DNA of 64,000 nucleotides from an uncultured Erythrobacter sp. (GTDB taxonomy: Bacteria > Pseudomonadota > Alphaproteobacteria > Sphingomonadales > Sphingomonadaceae). The notes beneath the pieces are model-generated. The model was not told the origin of the DNA. It saw only the letters and a list, made by a program, of their open reading frames with translations, and did not search any database. The stretch lies in contig CANNCL010000001.1 in NCBI GenBank assembly GCA_947503155.1, forward strand, positions 558,001-622,000. Direction: 5' to 3'. Below, in pieces: positions 17,142 through 23,811 of the stretch; position 1 is the stretch's first letter; each line of letters begins with the position of its first letter. A program made the position numbers and the translations under genes.

Positions 17142-17261
17142 CGTTCGCTCTCCTGCTCAAGTGATTGTTGAGTACGGGATAGCGGAGCAAACGGCTCAGG
17201 CGTATCGTCAAAAGTGGGGGTAGAAGAAAGTTCGCAGGCAAGAACCAAAAGGTTGCCCAGC

Positions 17262-17296
17262 GACTGCAAGGGCAACCGCAAGGGCGACCGCCCGCC
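17262..17296 (+). repeat. Intergenic repeat copy C
   Basis: CGCAAGGGCGACCGCCCGCC (17277-17296) is identical over 20 bases to 58972-58991. Just before it, the sequence GCAAGGGCAACC is a tandem near-copy of GCAAGGGCGACC. The element lies in the spacer between tRNA-Thr and the SDR gene. Nothing coding is seen in 17142-17357. Confidence 0.6.
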
Positions 17297-17357
17297 GGCC
17301 GGTCAGGCCGTTCCCTCGAAAGGCGTCTGCGCAAGCAAACAAGCCGTAAGAGAGAAA

Positions 17358-17432
17358 TGGTGCCACGAGAGAGAATTGAACTCTCGGCCTCGTCATTACC
17401 AATGACGCGCTCTACCACTGAGCTACCGCGGC
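17358..17432 (-). tRNA. tRNA-Thr (anticodon GGU), CCA encoded
   Basis: On the minus strand a complete cloverleaf is seen. The acceptor stem is GCCGCGG (17432-17426) pairing with TCGTGGC (two G-U pairs beyond Watson-Crick). The D-arm is GCTC-AGTGGTA-GAGC, the anticodon stem CGTCA/TGACG carries the loop TTGGTAA, the variable loop is AGGCC, and the T-arm is GAGAG-TTCAATT-CTCTC. The anticodon GGT reads threonine ACC/ACU codons. The discriminator base is A and the genomic CCA occupies 17360-17358. Confidence 0.97.
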
Positions 17433-17450
17433 GCCTGTTCAAGACGCGCG

Positions 17451-17479
17451 CCTATCGTTGGGTGCGCGTCTCTTGTCAA
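17451..17479 (-). promoter_or_regulatory. Candidate promoter of tRNA-Thr
   Basis: On the minus strand TTGACA (17479-17474) is followed after exactly 17 bases by GATAGG (17456-17451). A start about seven bases further would give a leader of roughly a dozen bases before the tRNA 5' end at 17432. The -35 is perfect and the -10 is weak. Confidence 0.5.
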
Positions 17480-17533
17480 GGCAAGCTTGATGCTGGCTTG
17501 AACAATTGCGCGCCTAGCGGCAAGGCGTTTCAC

Positions 17534-17683
17534 ATGAGTGAAGATAAGAACGGCAAATTATCGCGCGAAGAGCGGATGGCGGCAAAACTGCGCGAGAACC
17601 TGCGCCGCCGCAAAGCACAAGGCCGCGAGCTGAAGAGCGAATCATCCCAGAACGGGCTTTCCAATGGCGGCGGCGAAAGCTAA
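17534..17683 (+). CDS. Small charged protein (49 aa), unknown function
   Basis: The protein starts MSEDKNGKLSREERMAAKLR and continues as a highly charged helix rich in Arg, Lys and Glu, then a Ser/Asn/Gly tail. The ATG at 17534 is preferred because the longer open frame upstream runs antisense through the tRNA-Thr gene and cannot be coding. Short proteins with the SREER-AAKLRENL-RRK pattern are common in sphingomonads next to housekeeping genes, as I recall, without a known role. gpmA starts 38 bases downstream. Confidence 0.7.
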   Translation: MSEDKNGKLSREERMAAKLRENLRRRKAQGRELKSESSQNGLSNGGGES

Positions 17684-17721
17684 CGACACGTGCTCCCCAG
17701 CAAGTAGGAGCGCATGCGTCA

Positions 17722-18408
17722 GTGCCTAAGCTAATTCTCGTCCGCCACGGCCAAAGCCAGTGGAACCTCGAAAACCGTTTCACCGGATGGTGGGATGTCG
17801 ATCTGACTGACAAAGGCGTGGCCGAGGCGAAAGCCGCCGGCGTGCTGATGGCGGAAAAAGGCGTGTGGCCCACGACTTGTTTCACAAGTCTGCAAACCCG
17901 CGCGATCAAGACGCTCAATCTCGCGCTCGAAGAGATGAACCGCTTGTGGCTCCCGGTGACAAAAGATTGGCGGCTGAATGAACGGCATTATGGCGGTCTG
18001 ACCGGACTTAATAAGCAAGAGACCCGCGAAAAGCATGGCGACGATCAAGTGCACATCTGGCGGCGCAGTTTCGACACACCGCCGCCGCCGATGGAGGCGG
18101 GAAGCGAATATGATCCCGGCGCAGACCCGCGTTATGACGGGATTGATGTTCCCAATACCGAAAGCCTCAAGCTCACGATCGAACGCGTCCTGCCCTATTG
18201 GGAAAGCGACATTCTGCCGGTTTTGGCCAGCGGTGAGACGGTTATCATTTCCGCGCATGGCAATTCTTTGCGCGCGCTGGTGAAACATCTTTCGCAAATC
18301 TCTGATGACGATATCACCGGACTCGAAATTCCGACCGGTCAACCGATCATCTATGATTTTGATAGCAATATGGTGCCGGGACAGCGGTATTATCTAAAGG
18401 ATAGCTGA
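17722..18408 (+). CDS. gpmA: 2,3-bisphosphoglycerate-dependent phosphoglycerate mutase
   Basis: This glycolytic enzyme interconverts 3- and 2-phosphoglycerate. The histidine-phosphatase motif [20 protein letters not shown] begins at residue 5 and contains the phospho-acceptor His. [19 protein letters not shown] and the second catalytic-His region [13 protein letters not shown] are also present. The length of 228 aa is normal. The gene starts with GTG, with GGAG about 11 bases upstream. It heads a tight plus-strand run with purE, purK, folA, the dipeptidase gene and ribF, seven bases upstream of purE. Confidence 0.96.
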   Translation: MPKLILVRHGQSQWNLENRFTGWWDVDLTDKGVAEAKAAGVLMAEKGVWPTTCFTSLQTRAIKTLNLALEEMNRLWLPVTKDWRLNERHYGGLTGLNKQETREKHGDDQVHIWRRSFDTPPPPMEAGSEYDPGADPRYDGIDVPNTESLKLTIERVLPYWESDILPVLASGETVIISAHGNSLRALVKHLSQISDDDITGLEIPTGQPIIYDFDSNMVPGQRYYLKDS

Positions 18409-18415
18409 GGGGCGT

Positions 18416-18910
18416 ATGGCCAAGGATAGTAGCGGGAAGGTCGCCATCGTGATGGGCAGTCAGTCAGACTGGCCAACCATGCGTCTGGCATCCGATATTC
18501 TCGGCGAATTGGAAGTGGAACACGAAGCGCGCATCGTCTCTGCCCACCGCACGCCCGACCGGATGAGCGCGTTTGCCAAAGGTGCAGAGGGCGAGGGCTT
18601 TGATGTCATTATCGCAGGCGCAGGCGGCGCGGCGCATTTGCCCGGCATGATCGCGGCGATGACGCATCTGCCGGTGCTGGGCGTACCGGTTCAGTCCAAA
18701 GCGCTTTCGGGTTGGGACAGCCTGCTTTCGATCGTTCAAATGCCCGCTGGCATCCCTGTGGGGACATTGGCGATTGGCGAAGCCGGCGCGAAAAACGCCG
18801 CGCTGATGTCGGCGGCGATCCTCGCTTTATCAGATGAAGCACTGTCAGAACGGCTGCAAGATTGGCGCGCGGCGCGGACAAATGATGTTGGCGAGGTTCC
18901 AGTAGATTGA
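18416..18910 (+). CDS. purE: N5-carboxyaminoimidazole ribonucleotide mutase
   Basis: This class I PurE converts N5-CAIR to CAIR in purine synthesis. The signature [14 protein letters not shown] is at residues 9-22, SAHRTPDRM near 43-51 and [11 protein letters not shown] in the substrate loop. The length of 164 aa is normal. Its TGA stop overlaps the ATG of purK by one base (TGATG), as expected for the PurEK pair. Confidence 0.97.
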   Translation: MAKDSSGKVAIVMGSQSDWPTMRLASDILGELEVEHEARIVSAHRTPDRMSAFAKGAEGEGFDVIIAGAGGAAHLPGMIAAMTHLPVLGVPVQSKALSGWDSLLSIVQMPAGIPVGTLAIGEAGAKNAALMSAAILALSDEALSERLQDWRAARTNDVGEVPVD

Positions 18911-20007
18911 TGGCAAATTCGGCGCCCCTACCACCCGGTTCGACCATTGGCATTCTTGGCGGCGGTCAGCTTGGCCGGATGCTCGCAATGGCGGCGGTTC
19001 AACTTGGCTATCGCTGCATCGGTTATGCGCCCGCTGGCGATAATGTCGCGGCTTCGGCTTGCGATGATTTCTTTGAAAATGGCTGGGGTGACACGGCCGC
19101 GCTCGCCGCTTTTGCCACCAAATGCGACGTGGTGACGTGGGAATTTGAGAATGTCCCGCTCTCCGCTGTCGAAGCCATTCCGACAACTTTGCTTGTGCCT
19201 GATCCAAAAGCGCTCGAAATCGCGCAAGACCGGCTGAGCGAAAAACGCTTTGTCGAAGAGTTGGGCGCTGTGTGTGCGCCCTATTTGCGGGTAGAAAGCG
19301 ATGATGATTTTGCCCGCGCGTTGGAGCGGGTTGGCACACCCGGCATCCTAAAGACCGCGCGCGATGGCTATGACGGCAAAGGGCAATGGCGCATTGCCTC
19401 CGCCCATGAAGCCGAAGGGGTTCGTTTCCCCGGACAGGCGTGCATTTACGAAGGCATGGTCAATTTTGAGACCGAGTTTTCGGTGATTCTAGCGCGGGCC
19501 GAAGATGGGGCGATGCGCATTTGGGATTCGTCGGCCAACACCCATGATAGCGGGATGCTTGTACATTCTGTTTTGCCAGCCGGGTCGGTGGTCGAAAGCC
19601 AGATCGCCCAGGCCCGCCAGATCGCTGAGAAAACTGCCGACGCGCTTGGTTATGTCGGGGTGCTGACGCTGGAATTTTTTGCGACCCAGCAGGGGCCGGT
19701 CTTCAACGAAATGGCGCCGCGGGTCCACAATTCGGGTCATTGGACCATTGAGGGCGCGGCCACGAGCCAGTTCGAAAACCATATCCGCGCAATTTGCGGC
19801 CTACCGCTGGGCGGGACGGAGACGCGATTTGCCAGCATCGATATGCGCAATATCGTTGGCGAAGATGCATTGAGCGCCCATAAAATCTTGGCCGAAGGGG
19901 GCGAGCCGCATCTGCATCTATATGGCAAACGCGAGGCCCGCGAGGGGCGCAAGATGGGTCATGTGACCCGTGTCTCCCATGATAAGCCGCCCGAAGAGTC
20001 TGCGTGA
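18910..20007 (+). CDS. purK: N5-carboxyaminoimidazole ribonucleotide synthase
   Basis: This ATP-grasp enzyme makes N5-CAIR from AIR, ATP and bicarbonate. GILGGGQLGRMLAMAA is at the N-terminus, RDGYDGKGQWRI in the ATP-binding loop and FNEMAPRVHNSGHWTIEGA in the metal/ATP site. The ATG at 18910 is used; a TTG directly before it is possible but less likely. The stop overlaps the GTG start of folA by four bases (GTGA). Confidence 0.97.
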   Translation: MANSAPLPPGSTIGILGGGQLGRMLAMAAVQLGYRCIGYAPAGDNVAASACDDFFENGWGDTAALAAFATKCDVVTWEFENVPLSAVEAIPTTLLVPDPKALEIAQDRLSEKRFVEELGAVCAPYLRVESDDDFARALERVGTPGILKTARDGYDGKGQWRIASAHEAEGVRFPGQACIYEGMVNFETEFSVILARAEDGAMRIWDSSANTHDSGMLVHSVLPAGSVVESQIAQARQIAEKTADALGYVGVLTLEFFATQQGPVFNEMAPRVHNSGHWTIEGAATSQFENHIRAICGLPLGGTETRFASIDMRNIVGEDALSAHKILAEGGEPHLHLYGKREAREGRKMGHVTRVSHDKPPEESA

Positions 20008-20525
20008 ACCACGAGATTGTTCTCATCTATGCCCGCGCCGCCAATGGTGCGATTGGGTATGAGGGCCAATTGCCGTGGCGATTGCCCGCCGATCTGAGGC
20101 GGTTCAAGGCACTCACGATGGGCAAGCCGATGGTGATGGGACGCAAAACCTTTGAAAGCCTGCCCGGCCTATTGCCCGGGCGACGCCACATTGTGCTTAC
20201 CCGCAAGGAACGCTGGGAAAGCGAAGGCGCAGAAATCGCTCATTCCGCCGCCGAAGCCCTGATCGCTGCAAAAGCGGGCAACAGTTCCGGCGAAGTTGCC
20301 GTGGTCGGCGGATCAGCAATCTATGACGTGTTCCGCCCTTTGGCTCAGCGTATCGAAGTCACCGAAATCCATGCGGATTACCCCGGCGACACCTTCATGA
20401 AACCGCTCGGCCCAGAATGGACAGAGACCGCGCGCGAACATCACGCCGCCAGCGGCGAGACACCTGCCTTTTCCTTCGTGACTTATCATCGCCGCGATGA
20501 AGGCGAAGCCGAGGATCAAAACTGA
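20004..20525 (+). CDS. folA: Dihydrofolate reductase
   Basis: DHFR reduces dihydrofolate with NADPH. Visible motifs are GAIGYEGQLPWRLPADLRRF (Met20-loop region and conserved Trp), GKPMVMGRKTFESL and VVGGSAIYDVF. The 173-residue length is usual. The start is GTG, coupled to purK by overlap, and the stop overlaps the next ATG (TGATG). Confidence 0.96.
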   Translation: MNHEIVLIYARAANGAIGYEGQLPWRLPADLRRFKALTMGKPMVMGRKTFESLPGLLPGRRHIVLTRKERWESEGAEIAHSAAEALIAAKAGNSSGEVAVVGGSAIYDVFRPLAQRIEVTEIHADYPGDTFMKPLGPEWTETAREHHAASGETPAFSFVTYHRRDEGEAEDQN

Positions 20526-21754
20526 TGCGGAAATTTGTCATCGGCCTGCTCCTCATCATCGTCATCGGCGCGGCTGGTTTCTTCACCTTTGCACCGGCTA
20601 TCGTCGACCGGAACATGAACCGGGTGAGCGGCGAAGCTCTGCCCGAAATCACGGACGAAGCGCGCGCGCTGCATGCGAGTTTGACCATTGTCGATCTGCA
20701 TTCCGATTCGCTGCTGTGGAAACGGGACGTGCTGGACCGTCATGATTACGGACATATGGACGTGCCGCGCCTGCGCGATGGCAATGTCGCGCTGCAAGTC
20801 TTCTCCAGCGTGACCAAAACGCCAACGAACCAGAATTACGACAATAACAGCGCAGACGGCGACAATGTCACCGCTCTCGTGGTGGGTCAGCTTCAGCCGC
20901 CGCGCACATGGACCTCGCTACTGGAACGCTCGCTCTATCACGCTGAAAAACTTGATGATGCGGCCGAAGAAAGCGATGGCGCGTTGAGTCAAATTCGCAG
21001 CGCGGGCGATATCGACAGTTTGCTCGCGGGGCGCAGCGATGGTTCCGGCCGCATTGGCGCTCTTTTCAGCGCCGAAGGGCTACACAATCTAGAAGGCGAT
21101 CTTAGCAATTTGGATGTTCTGTATGGTGCCGGATTGCGCATGGCGGGCCTCACGCATTTCTTTGACAACGCCCTCGCCGGATCAATGCATGGCGAGGGAA
21201 AGGGCGGGTTGACCGATATGGGCCGCGACGCCGTTCGCCAGATGGAGGACAGCGGCATAATCGTCGACATTGCGCATTGCAGCCGCGCCTGTGTCGATGA
21301 CATTCTAACCATGGCGCGCCGCCCCGTCGTCTCCAGCCACGGCGGAGTTCAGGCGACCTGCAACGTGAACCGTAACCTCAGCGATGATCACATCCGCCGC
21401 GTCGCGGAGACCGGCGGGATCATCGGTATCGGTTATTGGGAAGGCGCAGTGTGCAGCACATCGCCCGAAGCCATCGCCCGCGCCATGACCCATGTGCGCG
21501 ATTTGGTCGGCGTCCAGCATGTCGCGCTGGGCAGCGATTTCGATGGGACGGTTCTGGTGCGCTTTGACACTGCCGGATTGGTCCATGTGACACAGGCTTT
21601 GATGGATGCAGGCTTTAGCGAGGAAGAAATCCGCGCGGTGATGGGCGGGAATGCGATGCGCGTCATCCGCCGGGGCCTCATCCCGATCGCTGAATTGCCA
21701 GCACCCGAATTACCCGCATCTGCGCCAAGCGAAAACGAAAGCGAGAGCGCCTGA
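20525..21754 (+). CDS. Membrane dipeptidase (peptidase family M19)
   Basis: The 409-residue protein has an N-terminal hydrophobic segment (VIGLLLIIVIGAAGFFTF, about residues 4-21), consistent with a signal anchor and a periplasmic domain. Zinc-site motifs of renal-dipeptidase-like enzymes are present: IVDLHSDSLLW, the bridging Glu in FSAEGLHNLEGD, DIAHCS, SSHGGVQATCNVNRN and GSDFDG. It would hydrolyse dipeptides, perhaps from peptidoglycan turnover. The C-terminal tail is rich in Ala, Pro, Ser and Glu. It overlaps both neighbours by one base. Confidence 0.93.
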   Translation: MRKFVIGLLLIIVIGAAGFFTFAPAIVDRNMNRVSGEALPEITDEARALHASLTIVDLHSDSLLWKRDVLDRHDYGHMDVPRLRDGNVALQVFSSVTKTPTNQNYDNNSADGDNVTALVVGQLQPPRTWTSLLERSLYHAEKLDDAAEESDGALSQIRSAGDIDSLLAGRSDGSGRIGALFSAEGLHNLEGDLSNLDVLYGAGLRMAGLTHFFDNALAGSMHGEGKGGLTDMGRDAVRQMEDSGIIVDIAHCSRACVDDILTMARRPVVSSHGGVQATCNVNRNLSDDHIRRVAETGGIIGIGYWEGAVCSTSPEAIARAMTHVRDLVGVQHVALGSDFDGTVLVRFDTAGLVHVTQALMDAGFSEEEIRAVMGGNAMRVIRRGLIPIAELPAPELPASAPSENESESA

Positions 21755-22680
21755 TGCGTTGGCTTGATCACCGCGAAACCGTGACGGAGGCATTGCGCGG
21801 TGCCATCATCGCGCTCGGCAATTTTGACGGGTTCCATAGCGGCCATCAGGCGGTGGCGGGCGAAGCAATCAAATGGGCGCATGAAGAGGGCCGTCCCTCC
21901 ATTATCGCCACCTTTGACCCGCATCCGGTGAGTTTCTTTAAGCCCGGCGTCGCCCCATTTCGCCTCACCACTTTGGAGCAGCGGCAAGAACTTTACCTCG
22001 CCGCCGGGGCAACTGCGATGTTGGTGTTCCACTTTGACGGCGATCTGGCGGGCACCAGCGCCGAAGACTTCATCGCCAAAATCCTGATCGAACGGTTTGG
22101 CGCGCATGGCGTCGTGACGGGCGCAGATTTCACCTTCGGCAAAGGCGCAAAGGGCAATGTCGAATTGCTGCGCGGTTTTGGCGGGGAATTGGGCTTGAAA
22201 TCGCGCGTTGTCGAAGCGGTTTGCGGCCAAGGCGAAATCGTATCCTCCAGCCGCATCCGCGAAGCGTTGCGGGAAGGCGAGCCCGAGCTTGCCGCAGAAA
22301 TGCTGACCCGGCCCTTTGCGATCCGCGGCATTGTCGAACATGGCGACAAGCGCGGTCGCACGATCGGCTATCCCACCGCCAACCTTGCGGTCGACACATA
22401 TTTGCGGCCCAAATACGGGATCTATGCGGTGACCGGCAAAATCCTGGCCACGGGCGAAGTGCTGAAAGGCGCGGCCAATATCGGCATTCGCCCGCAGTTT
22501 GAGCCGCCCAAGGAATTGCTCGAACCCTATTTCTTCGATTTTTCCGGCGACCTGTATGGTCAGGAGATTGAGGTTGCCTTCCATCACTTCCTGCGCGGCG
22601 AAGCGAAGTTTGACAGCCTTGAGGCGCTGATGGAGCAGATGGAACGCGACTGCGACAAGGCTCGCGAGCTGCTGGGATGA
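21754..22680 (+). CDS. ribF: Bifunctional riboflavin kinase / FAD synthetase
   Basis: The enzyme phosphorylates riboflavin to FMN and adenylates it to FAD. The N-terminal nucleotidyltransferase domain has LGNFDGFHSGHQAV (residues about 24-37) and VTGADFTFGKGAKG. The C-terminal kinase domain has GRTIGYPTANLAV and GAANIGIRPQF. The length of 308 aa is normal. FAD made here would supply the many acyl-CoA dehydrogenases and ETF encoded in the window. Confidence 0.97.
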   Translation: MRWLDHRETVTEALRGAIIALGNFDGFHSGHQAVAGEAIKWAHEEGRPSIIATFDPHPVSFFKPGVAPFRLTTLEQRQELYLAAGATAMLVFHFDGDLAGTSAEDFIAKILIERFGAHGVVTGADFTFGKGAKGNVELLRGFGGELGLKSRVVEAVCGQGEIVSSSRIREALREGEPELAAEMLTRPFAIRGIVEHGDKRGRTIGYPTANLAVDTYLRPKYGIYAVTGKILATGEVLKGAANIGIRPQFEPPKELLEPYFFDFSGDLYGQEIEVAFHHFLRGEAKFDSLEALMEQMERDCDKARELLG

Positions 22681-22690
22681 GCCAGCCAGA

Positions 22691-23761
22691 ATGAAGCGAT
22701 TTGCCTATTGGGGCGGGCTGGCGTTTGCGCTGGCGGTGCTCACCTTGTCCGTCACCAATGCAAGCTGGCTCGCGCCCTATCCCGCTGGCGCGCCCAAACA
22801 AATTGCGCACCGGGCGATTGGGCTGGAATTTGACCCGCCTCAATATTCACCAATCGATCTGCCTGATCCCTGCGATAGGGCGCAAATTTATGCGCCGACC
22901 AACCGCCATTTGCCCAACACGCGCGGCGGTATCCTGCGCGCGGACCGGATGGGCGGATGGCTGATCGAGGTTGACCCGCAATTGACCGCTGACGGCGAAA
23001 TTGTTCTGTTTGCGTATAGTGCGCTCGATTGCTTCACCGAAGGCGAAGGCGCAGTCTCCGCACGCAGCCTGGCAGAATTGCAGGCGCTGGACGCAGGTTT
23101 TGGCTATTTCACGGCAGTTACGGGCGAGCGTGTCTATCCCTATCGCGGCCAAGGCGCGGTCATGCCGACACTTGGCGAGGTCGCCCGCGCCATCCCGCGT
23201 CAGGCGCGGCTGATGATCCATCTCCCCAGCGCAGACGCCAAATTGGCCCTGGCCGTTATCAGCGCATTAGAAGCAGCCGGCCGCGATCCAGTGGACAAGG
23301 GTGACGCATTTTATGGCGATGCCGATCAAATGGCGCGCATTCGCGAAACTTATCCCGGCATCTGGGCGTTCAACGCGGAAGAAGCGCGGCAATGCACTGC
23401 TGATTACGCAAAGTTCGGGTGGCTAGGGATCGTACCAACTAGCTGCGAGGGCGGAACCATGCTGATCGCGCTGGATGATCAGGCGCTGTTATGGGGCTGG
23501 CCCAACCGTTTGATCGCGCGGATGCGGGCGGCGGATGTCCAAATTCTGGTCGAAGGGCCCGGCGCGGTCACACAAGGCGAAATCGCCGGGATCACTTTGC
23601 CCGAACAGCTCACCGAAATACCCGGTTCGTTCAACGGATATATCTGGACCGATGACGCGTTCAACACGCTCCCGGCGCTCATCCAACGCTATGACAATCG
23701 CAATCAGGAAGAGATCGACGCTGCGCAGGCCGCATTGGATCGGCGTAGGGCGGCGCGCTGA
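22691..23761 (+). CDS. GDPD-like TIM-barrel protein with a degenerate active site
   Basis: The 356-residue protein starts with a hydrophobic segment (FALAVLTLSV) typical of export. The glycerophosphodiester phosphodiesterase pattern can be followed: IAHRAIG (first catalytic His, residue 40), GGWLIEVDPQLTADGEIV (metal-binding Glu93/Asp95) and later LPSADAKLALAVISALEAAG. At the second catalytic position, where the family has HD, it reads FAYSALD, with Tyr109 and Ser110. It may be a non-enzymatic or altered member. It is ten bases downstream of ribF and upstream of ileS. Confidence 0.72.
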   Translation: MKRFAYWGGLAFALAVLTLSVTNASWLAPYPAGAPKQIAHRAIGLEFDPPQYSPIDLPDPCDRAQIYAPTNRHLPNTRGGILRADRMGGWLIEVDPQLTADGEIVLFAYSALDCFTEGEGAVSARSLAELQALDAGFGYFTAVTGERVYPYRGQGAVMPTLGEVARAIPRQARLMIHLPSADAKLALAVISALEAAGRDPVDKGDAFYGDADQMARIRETYPGIWAFNAEEARQCTADYAKFGWLGIVPTSCEGGTMLIALDDQALLWGWPNRLIARMRAADVQILVEGPGAVTQGEIAGITLPEQLTEIPGSFNGYIWTDDAFNTLPALIQRYDNRNQEEIDAAQAALDRRRAAR

Positions 23762-23811
23762 CGGTTTATTAGGGTTTATTGCTGGGCGCGAATGCCCTAA
23801 CGCGGCGCGCT

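Noticed and set aside
17357..17533. N-terminal extension of the small charged protein
   Set aside because: The extension would run through the tRNA-Thr gene in antisense. The ATG at 17534 gives the conserved-looking protein.
21433..22587. Long minus-strand open frame of 384 codons
   Set aside because: It lies antisense to the dipeptidase and ribF genes, both of which have full family motifs. Its own translation shows no recognisable domain.
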